NCBI GenBank assembly: GCA_947090525.1
Contig: CAMUON010000002.1
Span: forward strand, 169,148 to 233,147
Source: an uncultured Atopobium sp.
GTDB taxonomy: Bacteria > Actinomycetota > Coriobacteriia > Coriobacteriales > Atopobiaceae
Direction: 5' to 3'
DNA: 64,000 nt
The notes beneath the pieces are model-generated. The model had not been told where the DNA came from and did not search any database. It worked only from the letters and a program-made list of their open reading frames with translations. Positions 17,678 through 27,369 of this stretch are shown here, one piece after another. The position numbers and the translations under genes are program-made. How positions within the stretch are numbered: position 1 is the first letter of the stretch; each line of letters starts with the position of its first letter.

Positions 17678-18532
17678 CTACCAGGCGCGCGCGAACGAAA
17701 GCGCAGCTACTTCACGTGCACCCCGCGCACGAAGGGCAGATGCCAGCTCTCGTATCGAAGCTCCCGTTGTGATCACATCGTCGAGGATGAGAAACGATAA
17801 GCCAGAACAATCTTTCAGTATCGAAATACTTCCCGAAAGATTAGCACGGCGCGCCGTACGTGAAAGTTTTCGCTGGTCAGCTGCTTGAGGACGAAGGGCA
17901 ATGTCGGCAAAGGGAAGGCGCGTGTACGCGCAAAAATTTTTTGCAACTAATTCCATGTGATCAAAGCCGCGCCGGCGATACGCTAAGGCTGTAGCAGGTA
18001 CAAAGCACACGCAGTCGGGATGCAAAAAGGCGTGAGCACGGGCGGACGCATCATCTTCATCCAATAGCTGCATAACATAAGAGCTCAAAAGCGCCGCGAT
18101 TACGACAGCCAGCCGAAGCTCACCCCGATCCTTAAAATCGGTAATCATCCGCCGTACCAAAGGCGAAAGCTCAAGCACGGAACTCGTTTGCGTAAGCTCC
18201 CACGGCTCATCACAGGCGGTACAGCTCAACCACCCATACGGCGACGCGCAATTGCGACACGCAAGAGAAGGCGAAATAAACGGAAGGCGGGTATAACAAT
18301 TTTCGCAGATAAAATGCCCTCTTTTGTGGCACGACATACATACTATGGGAGAAAGTTCGCTGCGCAGAAATGAGGCAGGCGGGGGCAAAAACGCGTGTCC
18401 GCATACGGGACTTTGCTTGAGCATATCGAAAAAGTGTGCTGCGGACGGACGCTCAGCACAAGTTGGCAGCGCTGAACAGCTACGACTTGCATCCGCACAA
18501 GAAGAAGATGAACTGGGGAAATAGAACGACAT
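17678..18532 (-). CDS. comF: ComF-family phosphoribosyltransferase-like competence protein
   Basis: The 284-residue protein has a zinc-finger region of paired Cys motifs (CMSCH, CENC, CRNC, CTAC between residues ~57 and 100). A type I phosphoribosyltransferase-like domain ends in the PRPP-loop sequence FLILDDVITTGAS. This is the ComFC architecture, associated in naturally competent bacteria with DNA uptake or processing. The ATG at 18532 follows AAAGGATCGCGT and lies seven codons inside the longer ORF. No comFA helicase is adjacent. Upstream lies the permease gene on the same strand, ~80 bases away. Confidence 0.93.
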   Translation of the reverse strand: MSFYFPSSSSSCADASRSCSALPTCAERPSAAHFFDMLKQSPVCGHAFLPPPASFLRSELSPIVCMSCHKRGHFICENCYTRLPFISPSLACRNCASPYGWLSCTACDEPWELTQTSSVLELSPLVRRMITDFKDRGELRLAVVIAALLSSYVMQLLDEDDASARAHAFLHPDCVCFVPATALAYRRRGFDHMELVAKNFCAYTRLPFADIALRPQAADQRKLSRTARRANLSGSISILKDCSGLSFLILDDVITTGASIRELASALRARGAREVAALSFARAW

Positions 18533-18613
18533 ACGCGATCCTTTGTGCCCCACATAAGCAGATTAAGTGTAGCATGTTTTTGGTGAACTTAAGGACTTCG
18601 CTATAGCACGCGC

Positions 18614-19642
18614 CTAGTCTCTGCATCCTGAACCTGCGCGTGCAAAACGCGCGCCTGCAAAACTCGAGCGCGCAAATCGCTCTGCCAACCACGGCGTAAT
18701 GAGTGCACACACAATCGTTGCCGCAGCTATTTGAGCCGTTGCGCTTGCCAGCACACTCCCGCCAAAGCGAGCCGCATCAACTGCAGCAAATGCCAGCGGT
18801 GTCGCAATATTTGCTCCGCCCGAGCACGCAATCGCAACGCCAGAAACGCCGTCTCCTCCGGTCATCTTATCAGCACAGATGGTAAACGGCATAAGCGCCA
18901 CGGATGCAAGAATTCCCAGCACAATGCCTGGCAGACCTGCATTGATAATCTGGAAGAAGGTCATATTCGAGCCCATCGAGAAAAAGAGAAGCGCAATCAA
19001 CAAAGAGCTCGCCGCGCGTGCTTGCTGCGCAAACGAAGGCAACCATGCTCCCACACAAACTCCAGCTATAATAGGCAAAAGCGCTCCCAAAATACTAATA
19101 TCAAGCGGTGCCTCACCCACAAAACCCATCGCCAACAGCGCGGGCGCAGGCCCCACAACAAGCGTTGTGACGTTTGCACAGCAAGCATCTTCATCGCGCC
19201 CCATACCCTTCATCACGCTTGCAAAAAGCGCATTGTTCGCGCCCGAAAGGCTCGCAAATACTGCCATCGCAGAAATGCCAAAGAGACTGCCTCCGCAGAT
19301 AAAAAGCACGAAATAGCCCCAGACGAGGCAGCCAATAAGCTTAGAGATAATAAGCGCACTCCCGCGCAGAAATACCCGCGGCGCGCGAGCAGGCGATAAC
19401 CCGGTCCCCAGCACAAACAGAAACGCTCCTACAAGGGCGCCGGTTCCTTTGTGCGTCATCGCCGTAGTAAAACTCCCCCACTCAAAGATGTTTGGAAAAA
19501 AGGTATTGATCACGCAACCCAAAAGAAGCGGATACACAATCAAATGTGCAGGTATACGATGGTGTATCTGCGACACATAGATAGATAATTGTTCGGGAAA
19601 AGAACTGAAAACGCGCGGGCGACGATCAAAGATGGAAGACAT
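18614..19642 (-). CDS. kdgT: 2-keto-3-deoxygluconate permease family transporter
   Basis: The 342-residue integral membrane protein has about ten helices. It resembles the KdgT family: HRIPAHLIVYPLLLG near the N-terminus, then GTGALVGAFLFVLGTGL, SGANNALFASVM, and a late GGDGVSGVAIACSGGANIATP loop. The family takes up 2-keto-3-deoxy sugar acids with protons, but relatives may carry other organic acids. The start at 19642 follows GAGGAATGGC. It diverges from an alcohol dehydrogenase gene across a 16-bp repeat array that may control both. Confidence 0.85.
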   Translation of the reverse strand: MSSIFDRRPRVFSSFPEQLSIYVSQIHHRIPAHLIVYPLLLGCVINTFFPNIFEWGSFTTAMTHKGTGALVGAFLFVLGTGLSPARAPRVFLRGSALIISKLIGCLVWGYFVLFICGGSLFGISAMAVFASLSGANNALFASVMKGMGRDEDACCANVTTLVVGPAPALLAMGFVGEAPLDISILGALLPIIAGVCVGAWLPSFAQQARAASSLLIALLFFSMGSNMTFFQIINAGLPGIVLGILASVALMPFTICADKMTGGDGVSGVAIACSGGANIATPLAFAAVDAARFGGSVLASATAQIAAATIVCALITPWLAERFARSSFAGARFARAGSGCRD

Positions 19643-19690
19643 GCCATTCCTCGTGGGTTGTAAGCGGACGGGGATGCGCACGAAACGAAG

Positions 19691-19754
19691 GTGCATAAGC
19701 GCTTAGGCAGATAAGGACTTATGCACGTAAGCGCTTATGCACGTAAGCGCTTGG
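19691..19754. promoter_or_regulatory. Four tandem 16-bp operator-like repeats between divergent genes
   Basis: The core AAGCGCTT lies at 19697, 19729 and 19745 and a variant AAGGACTT at 19713, all spaced exactly 16 bases apart. Each unit also shares a G-[TC]-[GA] lead and TA before the core. The core is a perfect palindrome, so each unit can bind a dimer. The array starts ~50 bases above the permease start and ~180 bases above the dehydrogenase start. The rest of the gap to 19936 holds no gene. Confidence 0.7.
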
Positions 19755-19936
19755 GCACTTGTCTCGTTTATACCGCGCATAAGGTTTTACACATTATACA
19801 GAATTATTCGCAACATACCAGCTCAAAGAACTGCCAAAGAACTACAATAAAAGAAACTTAGTGTGACGTGCAAGAAATCACACGGCAGCAAACACATGCA
19901 CCAGCTGATATAGATTCACACCTAAAGGAGTGTAAG

Positions 19937-21049
19937 ATGAAGCAGCTATCGCTCGTTCCAACCATCCATAGTTTTTCAACAACACAAGCATTTGCAGAGG
20001 CATTTGAGCTCGGCAAAGACGACTTGGTGGTGACCAATGCCTACATTTGGAAGCCGAACTTTGAAGACTTAAGCCTTTCTTGCGACGTGTGTTTCCAGGA
20101 ACAATATGGCACGGGCGAGCCGAGCGATCGCATGGTAGAAGCGCTTATGAAAGACATACACAAGCCCTACAAGCGCATTATCGGCATCGGCGGCGGCACT
20201 GTGATGGATATTTCAAAAATCCTTACACTTGCGTGCGCAAGCCCACTTCCCGATCTCCTCGACGGCAAGATTCAGCCCAAAAAAGCACGCGAGCTCGTGC
20301 TTGTTCCCACGACTTGCGGTACGGGCTCTGAAGTCACCAATATCGCAGTTTTTGCGTTGCTTGATCGTAATACCAAAAAGGGCATTGCAAACGACCTACT
20401 CTATGCGAACGATGCAGTCCTCATTCCGCAGCTTTTGGAAACGCTTCCCTGGAACGTGCTTGCCACAAGCTCGATCGATGCGCTTACGCATGCGATTGAA
20501 TCGGCGCTTTCCCCCATTGCGTCCGACCTTACAAAAATGTTTAGTTACCAGGCGATTCATCTCATTATCGATAGCTACAAGACCCTTCGCGACCAAGGCA
20601 GACAAGCACAAAAAGACGTCGTCTCCAAGCTTGTCTCGGCAAGCCTCTATGCAGGCATCGCCTTTGGCAATGCAGGATGCGGAGCAGTGCACGCGATGGC
20701 CTATCCGTTGGGCGGAACCTTCCATATTGCCCACGGCGAAACAAACAATGCGCTCCTTGTGCCCACGCTGCGTTTTTACCAACACGAAGGCGTTACGGGG
20801 GAGCTTGATACCTTGCTAGCGCGCATGGGTTGCGAACTTGGTTGTTCAGCAGAAGCTGCGCTTGATGAGCTCGCGCGCCTGCTCAACTGCATACTCCCCC
20901 ACAAGGCGCTCCATGAATACGGCATGACCCGCGACATGATAAAAACCTGGGCAGAAAGCGTATATTCGCAGCAAACGCGCCTACTCAAGGGCGCTCCCAT
21001 CCCGATGGATACCGCACGTATTATGAGCGTTTATTCAAGCGCGTTCTAA
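19937..21049 (+). CDS. Iron-containing alcohol dehydrogenase, 4-hydroxybutyrate dehydrogenase-like
   Basis: The 370-residue type III (Fe-dependent) dehydrogenase has GIGGGTVMD (NAD-binding) near residue 97, VPTTCGTGSEVT near 135, and metal-binding histidines in IDALTHAIE, GAVHAMAYPLGG and the downstream FHIAHGE. Length and the N-terminal pattern (LVVTNAYIWKP, EPSDRMVE) are closest in my memory to clostridial 4-hydroxybutyrate dehydrogenase, which reduces succinate semialdehyde; this is a family-level inference. The ATG at 19937 follows AAAGGAG. It diverges from kdgT and is followed by a HAD phosphatase gene ~175 bases on. Confidence 0.85.
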   Translation: MKQLSLVPTIHSFSTTQAFAEAFELGKDDLVVTNAYIWKPNFEDLSLSCDVCFQEQYGTGEPSDRMVEALMKDIHKPYKRIIGIGGGTVMDISKILTLACASPLPDLLDGKIQPKKARELVLVPTTCGTGSEVTNIAVFALLDRNTKKGIANDLLYANDAVLIPQLLETLPWNVLATSSIDALTHAIESALSPIASDLTKMFSYQAIHLIIDSYKTLRDQGRQAQKDVVSKLVSASLYAGIAFGNAGCGAVHAMAYPLGGTFHIAHGETNNALLVPTLRFYQHEGVTGELDTLLARMGCELGCSAEAALDELARLLNCILPHKALHEYGMTRDMIKTWAESVYSQQTRLLKGAPIPMDTARIMSVYSSAF

Positions 21050-21225
21050 GCTGCGTTTGAGCGTGAGGCATGCTCTATAATGGTACAGGCTCGTGCGCTC
21101 GCGCGCATGCTCGCACGAAGCCGCGTGCGCAGACGGTGCGCGCGGGCAAGGGCGGGTGCTTTTGCTTCGCACGCGCGGGCGCATAAGACTTTTATTACAC
21201 CTAAGCAAAACGACAAAGGATGGGC

Positions 21226-22050
21226 ATGTACAAACTTCTTGCAACCGATTTGGACGAAACACTGTTGAACGATGAGCATCACGTACCTGAACGGGTACTA
21301 AGCGCAATACAAAAGGCCCGCGATCTTGGCGTGTATATCGTGCCGGCATCGGGTCGCGGATTCAAAATCATGCAAGATGTGATGAGAGAAATCGGTACGT
21401 GGAACGAGGAGCACGAGTATTCCATTTCGTTTAACGGGGCGTGCATTACCGAAAATAAGAATAATCGCGTGGTTGACCTTCAAAAAGGTACATCCTGGGA
21501 ATTTTGCAACAACATTTGGAAATACGGCCTTGAGCTGGGTTGCGTTGATATACATGCATACACGCTCGACACCGTGTGGACAAATATTATGAACGAAGAA
21601 AATCGAAAGATTGTAAAAGCAATCAAGCTCAATCAGATCGAAACCTCCGAGCCCAACCTCGACTTTTTGCGCCACAATCGCCTCATCAAAATTCTCTACA
21701 TGTCGAAGGATTTTGAGTACCTTAAAGAGCTCGAAAAAAAGATGCGCCCCATGACCACCGAGGTAGATACCACATTTTCGTCGGATTTGTACCTGGAATT
21801 CAATGCGAAGGGAATATCGAAGGGTGCGGCGCTTATGCGTTTGGCTGCATATTTGGGCATTAAGCCGGAAGAGACAATTGCTGTGGGCGATTCGCATAAC
21901 GACGTAGAAATGATCGAAGCCGCAGGTCTTGGCGTGTATATGGCAAATGCAGACGAAGCCCTCAAACCCCATGCCAACTACATCACAAAAGCCAACAACA
22001 ACGAGGGTGGCGTCGCCGAAGTAATTGAAAAATTTATCCTGAATGCATAG
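21226..22050 (+). CDS. HAD-superfamily Cof-type phosphatase
   Basis: The 274-residue soluble hydrolase has HAD motif I DLDETLL (nucleophile and acid/base aspartates at residues ~8-12), motif II in VPASGRG, a lysine in GISKGAAL (motif III) and motif IV VGDSHNDVEMIEAAG. A type II cap domain lies between motifs II and III, as in Cof/YbiV/Supp sugar-phosphate phosphatases. The ATG at 21226 was preferred because AAAGG is ~7 bases upstream, whereas the ATG at 21220 sits against it. It converges on the DeoR gene. The substrate is unknown; a sugar phosphate from the neighbouring catabolic genes is possible. Confidence 0.92.
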   Translation: MYKLLATDLDETLLNDEHHVPERVLSAIQKARDLGVYIVPASGRGFKIMQDVMREIGTWNEEHEYSISFNGACITENKNNRVVDLQKGTSWEFCNNIWKYGLELGCVDIHAYTLDTVWTNIMNEENRKIVKAIKLNQIETSEPNLDFLRHNRLIKILYMSKDFEYLKELEKKMRPMTTEVDTTFSSDLYLEFNAKGISKGAALMRLAAYLGIKPEETIAVGDSHNDVEMIEAAGLGVYMANADEALKPHANYITKANNNEGGVAEVIEKFILNA

Positions 22051-22200
22051 GATCGACGAGCGCAAGAAGGACTGAGCGCGGACGCTGAGCGTGAGTGGAG
22101 GTGCATGCGCCGCATGGGCTCACGCGCCGCGCAGCGCACAGGCACAAGCGCAAAAGTCCAGCTTGGCAAGGGCACAAGCGCAGGTGTTATGCGCCGTGTG

Positions 22201-22953
22201 CTATCTCCCGACTGCGATCACCTGGATGCCCCGCTCTTCGAGATAACTGCGGGCAAGGCCTGGCAAGCTTTTGCCGGTAACCACCGCAGACAGATTGTCT
22301 TCGATCTGTAGAGGTACCGGTCCATGATGCATAAATTTCTCGGGCTCGGTAACAACAATGACTTGACCAGCGGTTTCCGCCATCGCGCGCACCGCTTCTG
22401 CGCGCATTTGGTCGCTATTCGTAAAACCGGATTTGGGCGACCAGCCGTCTGCCCCAATAAAGAGATATTCCACCGAGAACTGAGATGCGGTAAGGCGCAT
22501 AAGCGGCCCCACCGTCACTTGCGAATCGGGCTGCATCGCACCGCCTAAAAGTGTCACGTGCACTTCGGGCAAATCGCGTACATACCAGGCGATAAATGAG
22601 CTGTTGGTAATAATCGAAACGTTCTTTTTGGTTTCGCCTATCGTGCGCGCAAGGAGCGCGCAGCAGCTTCCGTTTTCGATCATAATGGTCGCACCGTCAT
22701 ACACAAATTCGGCGGCACGCGCAGCAATTCTTCGTTTTTCTTCGTAATGATAGGCAAGACGTCCTGCAACGTCATTGGGGTTCGCAAGAAGCGCATATCC
22801 GTGTTCGCGGACAACCAGGCCCTTGTCCTGCAGCATATCGAGGTCTTTGCGCGTGGTCACGTTGGACACATTGAGTATGTGCGCAAGTTCGGTGACTTCG
22901 ATGCGTTTTTGTGCGGTAAGAATTTCTAGAATTTTGTTATCACGTTTGGACAT
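22201..22953 (-). CDS. DeoR/GlpR-family transcriptional regulator
   Basis: The 250-residue repressor has an N-terminal DeoR helix-turn-helix: KILEILTAQKRIEVTELA, then VSNVTTRKDLDML as recognition region, ending GLVVREHG. The C-terminal ISOCOT sugar-phosphate sensor domain includes VYDGATIMIENGSCC, SIITNSSFIAWYV, LGGAMQP, YLFIGADGW and TEPEKF. Family members release DNA on binding a phosphorylated sugar. ATG 22953 is preceded by GGGG about six bases away. Its position beside the permease, dehydrogenase and HAD genes makes it a candidate regulator of that island, perhaps acting at the 16-bp array, but this is untested. Confidence 0.92.
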   Translation of the reverse strand: MSKRDNKILEILTAQKRIEVTELAHILNVSNVTTRKDLDMLQDKGLVVREHGYALLANPNDVAGRLAYHYEEKRRIAARAAEFVYDGATIMIENGSCCALLARTIGETKKNVSIITNSSFIAWYVRDLPEVHVTLLGGAMQPDSQVTVGPLMRLTASQFSVEYLFIGADGWSPKSGFTNSDQMRAEAVRAMAETAGQVIVVTEPEKFMHHGPVPLQIEDNLSAVVTGKSLPGLARSYLEERGIQVIAVGR

Positions 22954-23170
22954 CGCTACCCCAATTCTCATTCTAGCTGTAGCTTTGCGCTTTTCTTTTG
23001 CTTTCGCTTAGCCACTATATAGTAACACACGCGCGCGACAAGATATAAATAAGTCTCTTGAAATAAGCTGAAAGCGCCTATTTCGTAGGTAAACGGACAT
23101 GGCATATGAATGGATGTGCGAAGGGTAGCGAGCGCTACGCGCTACAAACATGCGAGATGAAACATGAAGC

Positions 23171-24439
23171 TTACAAGCGTATGCACATGTCATCGAGAGA
23201 AAACATGCGGCAGGCATTGTTCCACATGTGTGCATATTCCCGATAAAACGCTGGATCCTGCAGCACATACGCACAACTGCTAAGGTCTGCAGGCACTTCG
23301 AGCGCATGCTTCGCAAAAAAGCGCGCTTTAGCAGCAGCAAGCGCAGTAAACGCCACACACGCTGGCTCATTTTCACACCCACGCAAGGGCACAGGCGCCA
23401 TGTAGGGGCAATCTGTCTCGGTCACAATCTGCCTTTGAGGCGCGGACACGAGTGCCTGTCGCACATATTCCGCAGAAGCAAAGGTGGAAACACCGCCAAA
23501 AGCGATCGTCACGCCCAAATCGCAAAAAGGCTTCATGACCTCGGGTGTAGAGCAAAAACAGTGAAGGATAACGCCACGAGGATTCACGCCGTGGGTTTTG
23601 AGCAGCGAATAACAAAGATCGTGCGCGGAGCAATCGTCGCGATCACGATCGCGAATATGCAATTCCGTGGGCAAATCAAGCGCGCGTGCAAGCAAATATT
23701 GCCTGGTAAACGCCTCTATCTGATCGTGAACAGGAGTTGTGTTGTAGGGGCCAAAATCGATCCCAATCTCCCCTACGCCCACACAATACGGGCTTTCGAG
23801 AATGTGCGCAAGACGCGCGTGAATCTCTTCGCTATAAGCGCTTGCTCCATAGGGATGTACACCTGCGATGATGTAGTTGTGATCAAGGATAAGGGGATGT
23901 GTGCGCGGGGTACGTAGAGGCGCAGCATCTGCCGAAACGTGAGAAAAATGAGGATACGCGTGTCCTTGATGCTCAGCTTCTGTAATCAAAGCCTTCGCGT
24001 CCGCGCGCGTCGTTTCTATCCAGCTATCAATTGTTTCACGCGTATATACACCTGTTTTTTCGTCGAGCAAAGGATCAATCGGGCATATAAGAAGCCCTAC
24101 CCCCGCATACGCTGCGCGCGCAAGAGCAGAAGCTGCCGTGCGCTCACTCAAACAATGAATATGACCGTGTGTATCTGCGCATGGAATCGAAAGCTGTGGG
24201 CATGCTTGTGCGCGGCCTTTTTTTGTATGAAAGAGACTCCCATCCTCGTAGAATATGGAGTTACGGGGCTCGAGCATAGGCTCGGTCAACTCGGATAGAG
24301 GTTCAGGCGCAGGCGAGGCTGCAGGCGCAGGCATGGGCGTGGACGCTTGCGCTGCGGGAGTTTGAGTTGCAAAGGCTTGAGCTACGAGCGCTTTCGCCGC
24401 ATCAGTCTTTAACACATCATGTTGTTCCGCATCATTCAT
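23171..24439 (-). CDS. tatD: TatD-family metal-dependent hydrolase
   Basis: The amidohydrolase-fold enzyme has DTHGHIH (metal-binding HxH) near residue 89, AGVHPYG, GVGEIGIDF, ELHIRDRD, ILHCFCS and TETDCPY in the canonical order of TatD DNases. At 422 residues it is far longer than the usual ~260, owing to an N-terminal Ala/Pro-rich extension of ~80 residues and an insertion before the GVHPYG motif. TatD proteins trim 3' DNA ends and RNA; the substrate here is inferred. Its ATG overlaps the rsmA stop by eight bases, so translation is likely coupled to rsmA. Confidence 0.93.
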   Translation of the reverse strand: MNDAEQHDVLKTDAAKALVAQAFATQTPAAQASTPMPAPAASPAPEPLSELTEPMLEPRNSIFYEDGSLFHTKKGRAQACPQLSIPCADTHGHIHCLSERTAASALARAAYAGVGLLICPIDPLLDEKTGVYTRETIDSWIETTRADAKALITEAEHQGHAYPHFSHVSADAAPLRTPRTHPLILDHNYIIAGVHPYGASAYSEEIHARLAHILESPYCVGVGEIGIDFGPYNTTPVHDQIEAFTRQYLLARALDLPTELHIRDRDRDDCSAHDLCYSLLKTHGVNPRGVILHCFCSTPEVMKPFCDLGVTIAFGGVSTFASAEYVRQALVSAPQRQIVTETDCPYMAPVPLRGCENEPACVAFTALAAAKARFFAKHALEVPADLSSCAYVLQDPAFYREYAHMWNNACRMFSLDDMCIRL

Positions 24440-25454
24440 CTACAAACGCTCCTTCCGCGTCAAACGCACGCGTAAGCGCGACGAATGCCGCAGACGTAAG
24501 CGTCTCGGCGCGGGCTTGTGCAGAAATCTCGCTTTGGGAAAGCGCGCGCGCAACCACATCGCGCGCAAAACCGCAAGCCGACAAAGAATTGCTCACGGTT
24601 TTTCTCCGCTGCGCAAACGCTGCATCAATCACACGCATAACGTGGGGAATTTCGGATTCTTCGCAGAGCGTCGTAGAAGAGCTATGGCGTCTGAGGTGAA
24701 TCACCTGGGACATCACGTGCGGCGCGGGCAAAAAGTTAGACGGTGCCACGCTAAAATGCGCCACACAGCTTGCAAATAGCGCGAGCTTAGCCGTGTATGC
24801 GCCGTAGGTCTTGGTGTGAGGAGCCGCACACATGCGCTCGCACACCTCGCTTTGGACCATGACGATGGCGTCTTGTATCTCGGGAAATATCTCGAAATAT
24901 CTCAGCACAAGGGTTGCAGCTACTTGGTAGGGCAAGTTAGCAACAAATTTTTGCGGGATGACTGATTCAGTCGCTTTGCATGCGGCAAGCAGGTCATTTC
25001 GGGAAAAATTGAGCGCATCTTGTAAGACGAGACAAAAGGAAGCAGGCGAATCGGCGTGTGCGCCCGCGTGCATGCGCGCGTATGTGTGCGCATCTACCTG
25101 CTCGTCTGCGTTTGCGCCCGCAGCTGCATCCACACAGCCGCGTGCGCGCGCTTGCTCATCCAAACACAAAAATCTGCGCTGTGCGAGCGTATATCTCAAA
25201 ATTTCTTCGAGTTCTCTATCCTTTTCTACCGCTATAACAGCAGATGCATGCTCCAATAACGCTGCACTCAAGGTACCAATACCTGGTCCCACCTCGAGCA
25301 CAGATTCGTCCTGTGCAAGCGCAGCCTCTTCCAAAATGCGACCGATAATGGAGTCATTGATGAGAAAATTCTGACCGAGATGATGCTTGGTATAGCGGCC
25401 AAAATGCTTGAGGACTTCTATCGTACGTTTAGTAGAAGCGAGATGAGAGTACAC
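24432..25454 (-). CDS. rsmA: 16S rRNA dimethyladenosine transferase RsmA/KsgA
   Basis: It methylates two adjacent adenosines at the 3' end of 16S rRNA during late 30S assembly. HHLGQNFL opens the Rossmann domain, VLEVGPGIGTLSAAL is the SAM loop, AVEKDREL binds SAM, and the catalytic N-L-P-Y appears as VANLPYQVAA. FLPAPHVMSQVIHLRR starts the C-terminal domain. About 45 residues of Ala/Asp/His-rich sequence interrupt the core between AQRRFLC and SFCLVLQDALNF, which is unusual. The GTG at 25454 was chosen because AAAGG is eight bases upstream. Confidence 0.95.
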   Translation of the reverse strand: MYSHLASTKRTIEVLKHFGRYTKHHLGQNFLINDSIIGRILEEAALAQDESVLEVGPGIGTLSAALLEHASAVIAVEKDRELEEILRYTLAQRRFLCLDEQARARGCVDAAAGANADEQVDAHTYARMHAGAHADSPASFCLVLQDALNFSRNDLLAACKATESVIPQKFVANLPYQVAATLVLRYFEIFPEIQDAIVMVQSEVCERMCAAPHTKTYGAYTAKLALFASCVAHFSVAPSNFLPAPHVMSQVIHLRRHSSSTTLCEESEIPHVMRVIDAAFAQRRKTVSNSLSACGFARDVVARALSQSEISAQARAETLTSAAFVALTRAFDAEGAFVDE

Positions 25455-25613
25455 GCACACATCCTTTTGTCGAAAAATTTGATGCACCTAAGATCGCGCC
25501 CGTAGCGCCCACAGCGCCCGTAGCGCCTAGGGCAGCGCCCACAGCGCCCGGCATCACGCCTGGCATTACGCCTTCGTATTACATCCAAACGTGACGCGTC
25601 TACAAGGCTAGAG

Positions 25614-27257
25614 CTACTCAGCGTCGATGCGCGGGAACAGCGCAGCTCCCTTGATCACTTCTTGTCCACCAGCAAGGCCACCCCATGCGATGATATGCTG
25701 AAGATCAAGCGTAGGCTCCATGCACCCATCAAGAAGCTCCGCCTCAGGATCAAGCCCCATGCGCTGAAGCACTTCGCGCGAGCTTGCCGGCATAAAGGGC
25801 GCAAACAAATGTGCAGCTATACGTATGGATTCGAGCAGATTAAGGATGATATCCTTAAGCTCTTCTTCGCGCGCGGGATCCTTAGCAACAGTCCAAGGCG
25901 CCATGTCCTCGATGTAATGATTCGCAGCGTGAACAAGCTCCATCACAGCATCTTTTGCAGTCACAAAATCGAGTGACTCCATAGCGGGCACATAGCGCGC
26001 AGGAAGCGTTTTTGCGATGTCTGCCAGGGGATTTTCTTTTTCTTTCCACCTGTCATATGTAGCAGGCGTTTTGCCATCAAAATATTTCGCGCTCATCGAA
26101 AGCGTGCGGGAAACGAGATTTCCCCAGCTATTTGCCAAGTCGGCATTGTAGACCTGCACCATGCGTGCCTGCGAAATCGCAGAATCGTCGCCGTGGATAA
26201 CGTCGCACATAAAGTAGTAGCGATATCCATCCACGCCCAAAAGATCGATCACATCCTCGGGCGCAATGGCATTACCTTTAGATTTGGACATCTTCTCGGC
26301 GTTGCCGGTTTCGGGATTCCTTACGGTCAAAAAACCATGCGCAAAGACTGAGCGAGGCAGCTTTTCGCCCAAGGCCATGAGCATAGCAGGCCAAATAATG
26401 CAGTGGAAGCGGATGATATCCTTGCCCACAAGATGCAAGTCCGCCGGCCAGCGGAAGTTGAACTCATCCTTCGATATCTCATCTTCAAGTCCGTAGCGTA
26501 CAGAAGTCATGTAGTTGAGCAAAGCATCAAACCACACGTACGTGACGTGTTTGTCGTCGAAAGGTACTGGAATTCCCCAGTCGAAGGTAGTGCGGCTCAC
26601 CGACAAATCCTGCAGGCCAGAAGCAACGAAGCTTCTTACCTCGTTCATGCGAAATGAGGGCTGTACAAATTCGGGATGCTCGTCGTAGAGCTTAAGAAGC
26701 CGATCCTGAAATGCAGAAAGCTTAAAGAAATACGATTCTTCTGTCACGCGGTGAAGCGGGCGCTCGCAATCGGGACAGAGATTCTCGTCCGTATCTTTTG
26801 CGCCCTCTAGCTGCTCTTTTGTCTTTTGTACTTGGGTTTCGGTGTAGTACGTCTCACACGGCGTGCAATACCATCCGTCGTAGGATCCCTTGTAGAGATA
26901 TCCACTTTTTTGCATACGGCGCCAAAGCTCTTGCACCGCTTTGTATTGGCGCGGCTCGGTCGTGCGAATGAAGTCGTCGTTTGAGATATTGAGCGTACGC
27001 CAAAGGCCCTGGAAGAGCGGTGCTTGAGAATCGCACCACTCCTGAGGAGTCATACCATGCGCTGCCGCGGCTTCTGCGACTTTTTCGCCATGCTCATCCA
27101 TACCAGTGAGAAACTTAACATTGTAGCCCATAGCGCGGCGAAAACGCGCCTCTACATCGGCAAGAAGCGTACAATACGCCGTACCCAGATGCGGACGTGC
27201 ATTGACGTAGTAAATGGGGGTGGTGACAAAGTAGGATGGATTGGTAGATTCCGCCAT
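25614..27257 (-). CDS. metG: Methionyl-tRNA synthetase
   Basis: This cytosolic class I synthetase charges tRNA-Met. The HIGH-equivalent is PHLGTAY near residue 22. A zinc-binding insert follows with CTPCE and CPDCE (four Cys), then the KMSKS loop as EKMSKSKGN near residue 327. Length 547 means it lacks the C-terminal EMAP/tRNA-binding dimerisation domain found in longer MetRS forms; short forms occur in many bacteria. The ATG at 27257 follows AAGGAG. It lies downstream of rsmI, in the order rsmI-metG-rsmA-tatD. Confidence 0.97.
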   Translation of the reverse strand: MAESTNPSYFVTTPIYYVNARPHLGTAYCTLLADVEARFRRAMGYNVKFLTGMDEHGEKVAEAAAAHGMTPQEWCDSQAPLFQGLWRTLNISNDDFIRTTEPRQYKAVQELWRRMQKSGYLYKGSYDGWYCTPCETYYTETQVQKTKEQLEGAKDTDENLCPDCERPLHRVTEESYFFKLSAFQDRLLKLYDEHPEFVQPSFRMNEVRSFVASGLQDLSVSRTTFDWGIPVPFDDKHVTYVWFDALLNYMTSVRYGLEDEISKDEFNFRWPADLHLVGKDIIRFHCIIWPAMLMALGEKLPRSVFAHGFLTVRNPETGNAEKMSKSKGNAIAPEDVIDLLGVDGYRYYFMCDVIHGDDSAISQARMVQVYNADLANSWGNLVSRTLSMSAKYFDGKTPATYDRWKEKENPLADIAKTLPARYVPAMESLDFVTAKDAVMELVHAANHYIEDMAPWTVAKDPAREEELKDIILNLLESIRIAAHLFAPFMPASSREVLQRMGLDPEAELLDGCMEPTLDLQHIIAWGGLAGGQEVIKGAALFPRIDAE

Positions 27258-27369
27258 AACAACTCCTTGCAGATACGGCCTAGGGCTACACGATAAAGCA
27301 GTAAACATCACTATTGTACTCTAGCAGCTGCACGCTCGCGCTAAAAAAACGCACGCACCAAGAGAAGCG

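Noticed and set aside
20396..20785. 129-residue minus-strand ORF opposite the alcohol dehydrogenase
   Set aside because: Composition follows the complementary codons of the real gene; no start signal.
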